Shown piece after piece: positions 1 to 5,371 of a stretch of 12,297 bases of DNA. Position numbers and translations under genes: made by a program. The notes beneath the pieces are model-generated. The model was not told where the DNA came from. It did no database searches and worked only from the letters and a program-made list of their open reading frames with translations. Source of the stretch: Gemmatimonadota bacterium (GTDB taxonomy: Bacteria; Gemmatimonadota; Gemmatimonadetes; Longimicrobiales; Gaopeijiaceae); contig PWZC01000256.1 in assembly GCA_003567615.1 (NCBI GenBank), positions 1-12,297 of the forward strand, written 5' to 3'. Every line of letters begins with the position of its first letter. Within the stretch, counting starts at the first letter, position 1.

Positions 1-18
1 CCGACCCTCCGAGGACCC

Positions 19-645
19 ATGTTCCAGGCTTCTTCCCCCACTCCCGCGTTCCAGGCCTCTTCCCCCACCGCCGCGGCCTCCGAGGATGCGCGACGCCGCT
101 TTCACCAGGAGGCCCTCCCCCATCGGGATGCGGTTCAGGCCTTCGCCCGGCGCCTCACCGGCGACCCGATGGAGGCGGACGATCTCGCCCAGGACACGTA
201 CCTCAAGGCCTGGCGCTCATGGCATCAGTTCACCCCGGGCACAAGCTGCCGGAGCTGGCTCTTCACCATCTGTCGAAACCACTTTCTCAGGACCAGGGAG
301 CGCCGGGCCCGTCACCGGGATCTGATCCGTCGTGAGACGACGGCCGGTCCCGAGCCCACTGGTGGTCATGTGCTGCCCAAGCCTCTCAGGGGGCCGGAGG
401 CGGACTTCTTCCACGGGTTCATCGAGGCGCCTGTGCGGCGGGCCCTGGCCGATCTGCCGGATGCTTACCGGGATGCCGTGGTACTGTCCGACCTGCAGGG
501 CATGTCCTACCATGAGGTGGCCACCGCCCTGGGGGTTCCTGTCGGGACCGTCCGCAGTCGACTCTCGCGAGGAAGGGGGCGCCTCCGCGGCCAGTTGGAG
601 CATCTGGCGAGGGGGTCCGGGTATCCCATGGCCACAGCCGGATGA
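19..645 (+). CDS. ECF-type RNA polymerase sigma factor (sigma-70 family)
   Basis: This 208-residue protein should direct RNA polymerase to a dedicated promoter set. Seen: a sigma region 2 at about residues 32-98, including LAQDTYLKAWRSW and the RSWLFTICRN segment. A 40-residue linker follows, then a region 4 helix-turn-helix at about 141-192 (LPDAYRDAVVLSDLQGMSYHEVA, then GVPVGTVRSRLSRGR). Regions 1 and 3 are absent, as is normal for ECF sigmas. The ATG at 19 follows GAGG at 11-14. The N-terminus carries an extra stretch of about 30 residues rich in Ser, Pro and Ala, made partly of a duplicated nine-residue unit (FQASSPTPA / FQASSPTAA). Region 4 resembles the SigR/RpoE-like ECF groups, but I see no anti-sigma factor downstream and no cysteine-rich ZAS domain in the window. 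It may be controlled by a distant partner or at transcription. Family call is firm; regulon is unknown. Confidence 0.93.
   Translation: MFQASSPTPAFQASSPTAAASEDARRRFHQEALPHRDAVQAFARRLTGDPMEADDLAQDTYLKAWRSWHQFTPGTSCRSWLFTICRNHFLRTRERRARHRDLIRRETTAGPEPTGGHVLPKPLRGPEADFFHGFIEAPVRRALADLPDAYRDAVVLSDLQGMSYHEVATALGVPVGTVRSRLSRGRGRLRGQLEHLARGSGYPMATAG
22..75 (+). repeat. 27-bp tandem repeat, two copies, inside sigma factor gene
   Basis: Copy 1 is 22-48 and copy 2 is 49-75; they abut and differ at 3 of 27 positions. Each copy encodes nine residues in frame (FQASSPTPA and FQASSPTAA). It lengthens the disordered N-terminus without touching sigma region 2, and looks like a fairly recent slippage duplication. 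Confidence 0.9.
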
Positions 646-747
646 CCCTTCCATGGGAACGCCGTCGGTGCTGCTGGGTCCGAAGGAGGGAAGGGGGATC
701 CGAGCCCAGGCCCGGCTCCCCTGGCCGTTCCCGGCGCCGCGCCCTTT

Positions 748-785
748 GCGAAGGCCCCCTGAAGCCGCGAAAGCCCCCTGAAGCC
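748..785 (+). repeat. 19-bp tandem repeat, two copies, upstream of the iron-sulfur carrier gene
   Basis: Copies at 748-766 and 767-785 abut directly and differ at one base. The unit is GCGAAGGCCCCCTGAAGCC. It ends 19 bases before the ATG at 805, so it lies in the probable 5' leader just ahead of the ribosome binding site GGAG at 794-797. The rest of the 646-804 gap shows no gene and no clear terminator. Confidence 0.85.
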
Positions 786-804
786 CTTTTCCCGGAGCAA
801 CGAC

Positions 805-1170
805 ATGGCCGTCCTGGATCCTGAGCACGTGGAATCCGGCGTGACTCCCGTCCGCCTGAACCTGACATCCTCGGCCCTGGAACGCATCCGCGAGATGCTG
901 ACCGAGGAGGATCTCCTGGAGGAGGGAGGGTTGCGGATCACCATGAAGCCCGGCGCCGGGTGCTCGGGGACGCCTCGATTCGGAATGGTGATGGAGATGG
1001 AGCCGGACGACGACGATACGGTGCTGGAGGCCGAGGGCGTCCGCATCTTCCTGGATCCCACCAGCGCGTGGGCCCTGGACGGACTGCGCCTGGACTGGGT
1101 GGATTCTCCCACCATGGGATCCGGATTCGCGTTCCAGCACCCTCGGGGTCGAGGCGGCCGGGCCTGCTGA
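805..1170 (+). CDS. HesB/IscA/ErpA-type (A-type) iron-sulfur carrier homologue, C-terminal CxC motif missing
   Basis: A-type carriers hold an Fe-S cluster or iron and pass it to apo-proteins in the cytoplasm. They normally use three cysteines: one in GGCSG and two in a C-terminal CGCG. This 121-residue protein has the fold signatures: LTSSALERIREML near residues 20-32, GAGCSG with Cys53, and later DPTSAWALDG, LDWVDSP and GSGFAFQHP, which matches the usual GSGF.F.NPN. After that point it reads RGRGGRAC and stops, so the CGCG pair is replaced by a single final Cys121. The ATG is supported by GGAG at 794-797, seven bases upstream. Met-Ala plus an acidic stretch gives a slightly longer N-terminus than IscA. 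It could be a divergent carrier using two cysteines, a structural relative with another role, or a decayed copy. Family membership is secure; Fe-S function is uncertain. Confidence 0.85.
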   Translation: MAVLDPEHVESGVTPVRLNLTSSALERIREMLTEEDLLEEGGLRITMKPGAGCSGTPRFGMVMEMEPDDDDTVLEAEGVRIFLDPTSAWALDGLRLDWVDSPTMGSGFAFQHPRGRGGRAC

Positions 1171-1194
1171 GGGTGGGTGCGGCGACTGAAGCGG

Positions 1195-1206
1195 GCCAGG
1201 CCTGGC
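1195..1206. repeat. 12-bp perfect palindrome before the propeller gene start
   Basis: GCCAGGCCTGGC is its own reverse complement and ends one base before the GTG chosen as the start of the propeller gene. It overlaps the region where a ribosome binding site would lie. In DNA this rich in G and C, a 12-bp palindrome can occur by chance; no function is claimed. Confidence 0.4.
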
Positions 1207-1207
1207 G

Positions 1208-2224
1208 GTGATCCGAATCCGGCGGAGGACCGGTGTGGGTGGAGTGGTCGCCATGGCGGTCTCCCTCCTGTGGGTCCCTGACGCTCCTTCCCCTTCCGCC
1301 GTAGCGGACCCGGGTGCCGGTGGCTGTGGGGTCGTCGTCTTCGACCTCTACCCCCACGGCGACCACATGCACGTGGCGGATCGCCACCCCATGGCCGGCG
1401 GGGCCGGTTTCTGCAACGACCCGGTCTTCCTGGACGAGGAGACCCTCCTCGTGGTGTTCACCCCCTCATCGCACGCGTCCAACCCCCCATCGCACGCGTC
1501 CAACCCCTCAGCGCCTGCGGAAGGGACGGCGGATGTGGGAGTGGACAGGGGGCTTCCCCGCATCGTCGCTCACAGCTTGTCGGGGCTGCAGCCCGGTGTG
1601 GCGCCGCATGGACGTGCCCAGGAGGTGGGGGTCGATCCCCGCCCCACGCCGGACGGGACCACCTTCTCCTTCATCCGACCCGGTAGTGCCGGGGAGGGGG
1701 GGAACCTCCATCTGGCTTCCCCTGACGGGGGGGCTCCGAACTCCCTGATCCCGGACGTGGACGATGTGGTGAGGCATGCGTGGGTCGACGCATCCACCCT
1801 CGCGCTGATTCGGGCGGGGAGTCCCGGCGTCCTCTGGGTCGTGGAGATCGAGGAGGGCACGCCGCGCCGGGTGGCCGACGCGGTGGTCTCCGGTCCGGAG
1901 ACGGTTCCCGGGGAGGGCGCCGTCACCTTCGTCCAGTCGGCAGGGGACCGGACCTGGATCCGGCGCGTCGAAGCCGGTTCGGACAGCCTGGCGACCCTGG
2001 TGGACACGCCCCCCGGGAGCCGAGCCCACGCCTGGATGCCGCCTGGCCTCCTGGGGTCGGGCCCGGCGTTGGTGATGGCGCACGAGGGCGTCGTCTACCG
2101 GTTCGAGCCTGGTGAGGACCGCTTCTGGCACCCCATCGTCAACCTGAACCCCTACATCGGATCGTTTTCCGGCCTTGCCCTCAGTCCTTCGGGGCTGCGG
2201 GTGGCGGTGGTGGAAGGGGGTTGA
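1208..2224 (+). CDS. Secreted TolB/PD40-like beta-propeller protein
   Basis: This 338-residue protein is probably exported to the periplasm or cell surface. The GTG start gives a good signal peptide: a basic start (MIRIRRR), a hydrophobic core at about residues 10-23 and an AVA site ending at residue 33. An ATG at 1253 would remove the basic region. The mature part looks like a WD40/PD40 propeller. NDPVFLDEETLLVVF (about 70-84) resembles one blade, VDPRPTPDGTTFSFIRP is a classical PD40 strand pair, HAWVDASTLALI another, and the end reads LALSPSGLRVAVVEGG. Cys40 and Cys69 might form a disulfide. A duplicated seven-residue unit (SHASNPP/SHASNPS) sits in a loop near residues 87-100. Such proteins usually act as binding or scaffold modules; no catalytic motif is visible. 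It lies 37 bases after the carrier gene, and its stop overlaps the putative -35 box of the efflux operon. Fold likely; role unknown. Confidence 0.75.
   Translation: MIRIRRRTGVGGVVAMAVSLLWVPDAPSPSAVADPGAGGCGVVVFDLYPHGDHMHVADRHPMAGGAGFCNDPVFLDEETLLVVFTPSSHASNPPSHASNPSAPAEGTADVGVDRGLPRIVAHSLSGLQPGVAPHGRAQEVGVDPRPTPDGTTFSFIRPGSAGEGGNLHLASPDGGAPNSLIPDVDDVVRHAWVDASTLALIRAGSPGVLWVVEIEEGTPRRVADAVVSGPETVPGEGAVTFVQSAGDRTWIRRVEAGSDSLATLVDTPPGSRAHAWMPPGLLGSGPALVMAHEGVVYRFEPGEDRFWHPIVNLNPYIGSFSGLALSPSGLRVAVVEGG
1467..1507 (+). repeat. 21-bp-period repeat, two copies, inside propeller gene
   Basis: The 20-base unit CATCGCACGCGTCCAACCCC occurs at 1467-1486 and identically at 1488-1507, giving a 21-base period. 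It is in frame and encodes SHASNPP then SHASNPS in what should be an inter-blade loop. Perfect identity suggests a recent duplication. Confidence 0.9.
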
Positions 2225-2258
2225 CGTTCTGAACGTTCAGTAGAGATTAAACGTTCAG
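2221..2258 (+). promoter_or_regulatory. Probable promoter and operator of the GbsR-efflux operon
   Basis: CTGAACGTTCAG at 2229-2240 is a perfect 12-bp palindrome. A second site, TTAAACGTTCAG at 2247-2258, matches it at 10 of 12 positions, 18 bases downstream. A third ACGTTC at 2224-2229 forms an overlapping inverted repeat with GAACGT at 2231-2236. The core ACGTTC therefore starts at 2224, 2233 and 2251, spaced 9 and 18 bases. TTGACG at 2221-2226 is a fair -35 box. A -10 near 2244-2249 (AGATTA) is weak, but would put the first palindrome in the spacer, where a bound repressor would block polymerase. The natural ligand-responsive candidate is the GbsR-type regulator encoded 33 bases downstream. 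Palindromes are seen; regulator binding and promoter boxes are inferred. Confidence 0.6.
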
Positions 2259-2290
2259 AGCAGACTCTTTCATTTCAGGTATGGTCTTCC

Positions 2291-2833
2291 ATGCACAAGG
2301 AATCGGAGCGGTTCATCGAACGGATGGGCCTGCAGTTCGAGGCGGACGGGCTCCCCCGGACGGCAGGTCGGATCATGGGGTTGCTCCTCCTCAGGGAGGA
2401 ACCGCTCTCCCTGGACGACATCTCCGGCGAACTCCGGGTGAGCAAGGGGTCCTCTTCGACCAATTGTCGATTGCTGGAGAGTGGCGGCTGGGCCGAGCGG
2501 GTATCCCGGCCCGGCGATCGTCGGGACTTCTACCGGGTGGCTCCGGATATGGCCCTCAGAAGTCTCGACGCGGCCCAGGCCAAGATGAAGTCCTTGCTGG
2601 CACTCCTCGACGACGCCCTGGAGACCCTGCCGGCGGAGCTGGAGACCGGCCGTCGGAGGATCCGGGCCATCGGGGACTTCCACCGATTCCTCGTAGTCGA
2701 ACTCCGGGACATCATCGCCCGTTGGGCCGAGATCGAGTCGGCCTCGTCGGGGGTCGGGGGTGGCAATGGCGTCGGCGGTCGAGAGGGGAGCGGGCTTGGC
2801 CGACCGAGAGGGATCGGGGGAGAGAGCCCATGA
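2291..2833 (+). CDS. GbsR/MarR-family transcriptional regulator of the efflux operon
   Basis: This 180-residue protein has a winged helix-turn-helix of the GbsR branch of MarR. MHKESERFIERMGLQFEADG opens the family's N-terminal helix, PRTAGRIMGLLLLREEPLSLDDIS leads into the HTH, and LRVSKGSSSTNCRLLESGGWAERV is the recognition helix. PGDRRDFYRVAPD forms the wing. Residues about 95-150 are helical and would supply the dimer interface. The last 30 residues are Gly/Ser-rich and probably disordered. The ATG at 2291 opens this frame and gives the family's normal start; its ribosome binding site is weak. Its stop overlaps the next gene's start as ATGA (2830-2833), which implies translational coupling to the TolC gene. 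By analogy with efflux-linked MarR/GbsR proteins it is probably an autorepressor released by a pump substrate. Ligand unknown. Confidence 0.9.
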   Translation: MHKESERFIERMGLQFEADGLPRTAGRIMGLLLLREEPLSLDDISGELRVSKGSSSTNCRLLESGGWAERVSRPGDRRDFYRVAPDMALRSLDAAQAKMKSLLALLDDALETLPAELETGRRRIRAIGDFHRFLVVELRDIIARWAEIESASSGVGGGNGVGGREGSGLGRPRGIGGESP

Positions 2834-4329
2834 GTCACAAGGTCCCGGGGAATCCGATCCGTTGGAGAACGGTCCTGCCCTTCATGGTCGTCGGGCTGAG
2901 CATGGGGTTCGGGGGTGCGGTGGCAGGACATGCCCAGGGGCCGGATGGGCCGCTGCCGGAAGCGGTATCCGGGGATACCCTCCGGCTTTCGCTGGATCAG
3001 GCCGTGGATCGGGCGCTGGAGGTGGGTGAGGAGGTGCGTCTGGTTCGCGAACGGATCCTGCAGGCCGAGGAGGAGATCACCCAGGTCCGCTCGGGAGCCT
3101 TCCCACAGGTGTCGACGAATCTGGCCTACACCCGCCAGATCCGCAGCATTTTCGACGATCTGGCCACGACTCCCGGGATGATGCCCGGGAACGGGACGGG
3201 AAATGGGGACGAGGAGAATCCGTTCGCGAATCTTCCCTTCGGTCGGCCCAATACCTGGGTCGCCAGTCTCTCCATCAACCAGACCCTCTACGCCCAGGGG
3301 CAGGTCACCATTGGTCTGGACATCGCCGAACGGGTCCGCACCCTCCTGGCCCGGGAGTTGGACGAGACGGAGGCGGAGGTCCGATCCGAGGTCCAGCAGG
3401 CCTACTTCCAGGCGGTCTTCTCCGATCGCCTGGTGGAGATCTCCACCGAGGCGTGGGAGCTGGCCGACCGGCAACTGGATGAGATCCGGTCCTTCCAGGA
3501 GCGGGGTTTGGCCTCCGAGTTCGACGTCCTCACCGCCCGGGTGGAGCGGGACAACCTTCGTCCGGGAATCGTGGAGGCCGAGAATGCCGTCCGGCTGGCC
3601 CGGCAGAACCTGAGGCGTCTGGTGAATCTGCCCCGTGACGGGGAGTTGGAGCTTACCACGGCACTGGAGGCGGAGCTGTCGGATGTGGACCGGGATGCCC
3701 TGGAGCGAGCCGTACTGGAACGCCCGGCGCTCATGGCCTCTGCCGAGCAGATCCGGATCCAGGAGGATCAGGTCCGCCTGGCTCGGGCCGGTTTTCGTCC
3801 CTCCGCCTCCGCCTTCGCCGACATCGGCTACCAGGCTTTCCCGAGCTCGGTCCTTCCCGGGAGCGACTGGCGGGAAGATTGGAATGTGGGCGTCCAGGTC
3901 TCGATCCCCGTGTTCACGGGATTTCGCCGCACGGCCGAGGTCGAGGCGGCTCGCTCCGAGGTCCGGACCGCCCAGCTCGAGCGGCAGCGGCTGGAGGAGG
4001 GCCTCCTCCTGGAGTTCGATGGGGCGCTGGCCGAATTCGACGCGGTACTGGCCGATGTGGAAGCTCGCCGGGGGACGGTGGAGCAAGCGGCCCGGGCGCT
4101 GGAGTTGGCGGAGCTCCGTTTCGCGGCGGGTTCGGCCACGGCACTGGAACTCTCAAACGCCCGGCTCAATCTGCAGCGGGCCCGTCTCAACGAGGCCGAA
4201 GGTCTTCTGGGGTACGTACAGGCCCTGAGTCGCCTGGAGCGAGTGGCAGGAGGAGAACTTCCTCTCCTGGCCACGCGCATCCGGGCATCGGGGAGTGACG
4301 ATATGGATTCCGATCCGAGGGATGGGTAG
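2830..4329 (+). CDS. TolC-family outer-membrane efflux channel
   Basis: This 499-residue protein should form the trimeric outer-membrane exit duct of the tripartite pump. The start at 2830 is preceded by GGGGGAGAG and overlaps the regulator stop. The open frame continues upstream to 2281, but that part is the regulator gene read out of frame. The signal peptide has basic residues at 11-13, a hydrophobic core to about 30 and a likely cut after AGHA at residue 35. No lipobox cysteine is present. Two OEP repeats follow. The first includes LSLDQAVDRALEVGEEV, VRSGAFPQVSTNLAYTRQI and SLSINQTLYAQGQVT. The second has the PALMASAEQIRIQEDQVRLARAGFRPS-type start, GVQVSIPVFTGFRR and LRFAAGSATALELSNARLNL. 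A Gly/Asn-rich insert lies near residues 115-135 before the first beta-strand pair. Length is normal for the family. Its end overlaps possible early starts of the adaptor gene. Confidence 0.95.
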   Translation: MSHKVPGNPIRWRTVLPFMVVGLSMGFGGAVAGHAQGPDGPLPEAVSGDTLRLSLDQAVDRALEVGEEVRLVRERILQAEEEITQVRSGAFPQVSTNLAYTRQIRSIFDDLATTPGMMPGNGTGNGDEENPFANLPFGRPNTWVASLSINQTLYAQGQVTIGLDIAERVRTLLARELDETEAEVRSEVQQAYFQAVFSDRLVEISTEAWELADRQLDEIRSFQERGLASEFDVLTARVERDNLRPGIVEAENAVRLARQNLRRLVNLPRDGELELTTALEAELSDVDRDALERAVLERPALMASAEQIRIQEDQVRLARAGFRPSASAFADIGYQAFPSSVLPGSDWREDWNVGVQVSIPVFTGFRRTAEVEAARSEVRTAQLERQRLEEGLLLEFDGALAEFDAVLADVEARRGTVEQAARALELAELRFAAGSATALELSNARLNLQRARLNEAEGLLGYVQALSRLERVAGGELPLLATRIRASGSDDMDSDPRDG

Positions 4330-4333
4330 CGAT

Positions 4334-5371
4334 ATGGCGCGCATGGGACGAACCGGTTGGACCCTTTCCATCCTCGGGCTGATCGTGGTCGTGGTGGTGG
4401 TGGTCCGGGTCTTTCAGCTTGCAGGCGACGAGGAACCCGATCCCACCGTGGACGAGATCCGGGAGCGGAGCGGGTTCGCCGTCCTGGTCGCGGAGGTGGA
4501 TCGGGGTGATCTGGAGACGTGGCGTCGGTTCTCGGGCACGGTATTGGGTGATCGGGAGGCGGTGCTGCGTGCCCGGAGCGGCGATGAGATCCGGGAGATC
4601 CTGGTGGGGGTGGGCGACCGGGTGCGGACCGGCGACCTGGTGATCCGTCAGGCGGGTCAGGGGTCCGACGCCCGGATGCGCCAGGCCCGGGCCTCCGTCG
4701 AGCAGGCTCGGCGGAACGTGGATCGACTTCGACCGCTCTGGGAGGCCGGCGCCCTTTCGGATCAGGATTGGGAAGATGCCAACACCCGACTGGAAGTGGC
4801 TGAAGCCGACCTGGAGGCCACGGCCGAAACCCAGGACGGCCTGGCCCCTATCGCCGGGATCGTGTCGGAGGTGCCGGCGCGGGTGGGAAGCTTCCCACAG
4901 GTCGGGGACCCTCTGGTTCGGATCGTGGATGACGGCGCCTACCGGATCCCGCTGAGCGTGAGCGAAGGGCAGGCCCGGGAGATCGAGCGGGGGATGCAGG
5001 TGGAGGCCGTGGGGGTGGACACGCCGGGATCGGTGGACCGGGTGGCCATCCAGGCCGATCCCAGGACCCGCCTTGTGGAGGTGGAGACCCGTTTCCCCGG
5101 ATCCGCCTCCCTCCGGCCCGGCACGCTGATCGGGGTCCGGATCCTGGTGGACTCCCGGGAAGACGTGATCCGGGTGCCGGATCAGGCCCTTCGGGACGGC
5201 GGCGTCTGGGTGGTCCGGGACGACGATACCGTCGAGTTCCGGGAGGTGGAGACGGGACTCCGCAATGACGAGCTGGTGGAGGTGACCAGCGGTCTGGAGG
5301 TGGGTGAGAAGGTGGTGGTGGAGGGGGCGTCCCTCCTCTCGGACGGTGCCCGCGTTCAGGTGGTGGACTGA
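4334..5371 (+). CDS. RND efflux periplasmic adaptor (membrane-fusion protein, HlyD/MexA type)
   Basis: This 345-residue protein links the inner-membrane pump to the TolC duct. A single N-terminal membrane anchor (about residues 8-28, with a run of valines) replaces the lipid anchor of MexA-like adaptors, as no lipobox cysteine is seen. The order is anchor, first half-lipoyl strand (GDREAVLRARSGDEIREILV), short coiled hairpin (ARMRQARASVEQARRNVDRL to NTRLEVAEADLEA), second half-lipoyl (APIAGIVSEVPARVGSFPQV), beta-barrel and membrane-proximal domain (RDDDTVEFREVETGLRN to GEKVVVEGA). The hairpin is short for a TolC-reaching adaptor. I chose ATG 4334, four bases after the TolC stop, with purine-rich GAGGGATGGG upstream. 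GTG 4295, ATG 4322 and ATG 4343 are also possible. The stop TGA overlaps the pump ATG by one base. Confidence 0.93.
   Translation: MARMGRTGWTLSILGLIVVVVVVVRVFQLAGDEEPDPTVDEIRERSGFAVLVAEVDRGDLETWRRFSGTVLGDREAVLRARSGDEIREILVGVGDRVRTGDLVIRQAGQGSDARMRQARASVEQARRNVDRLRPLWEAGALSDQDWEDANTRLEVAEADLEATAETQDGLAPIAGIVSEVPARVGSFPQVGDPLVRIVDDGAYRIPLSVSEGQAREIERGMQVEAVGVDTPGSVDRVAIQADPRTRLVEVETRFPGSASLRPGTLIGVRILVDSREDVIRVPDQALRDGGVWVVRDDDTVEFREVETGLRNDELVEVTSGLEVGEKVVVEGASLLSDGARVQVVD

Noticed and set aside
702..718. Small inverted repeat GAGCC/GGCTC after the sigma factor gene
   Set aside because: A five-base stem without a T-run is not enough to call a terminator in GC-rich DNA.
1150..1189. Frameshift that might restore a CGCG end to the iron-sulfur carrier
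   Set aside because: The other plus frames here give at most one isolated Cys-Gly (GGCGD then stop), not the CxC pair, so a simple frameshift does not explain its loss.
217..1254. 345-codon minus-strand open frame
   Set aside because: It spans two well-supported plus-strand genes and their gap, with low-complexity translation and no domain.
2281..2829. 183-codon N-terminal extension of the TolC reading frame
   Set aside because: This part is the regulator gene read in another frame. A signal peptide and ribosome binding site support the start at 2830.
2530..4086. 518-codon open frame on the minus strand
   Set aside because: It lies across the regulator and TolC genes, which have clear family motifs. 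Its translation is a shadow of high-GC coding DNA, with no recognisable domain.
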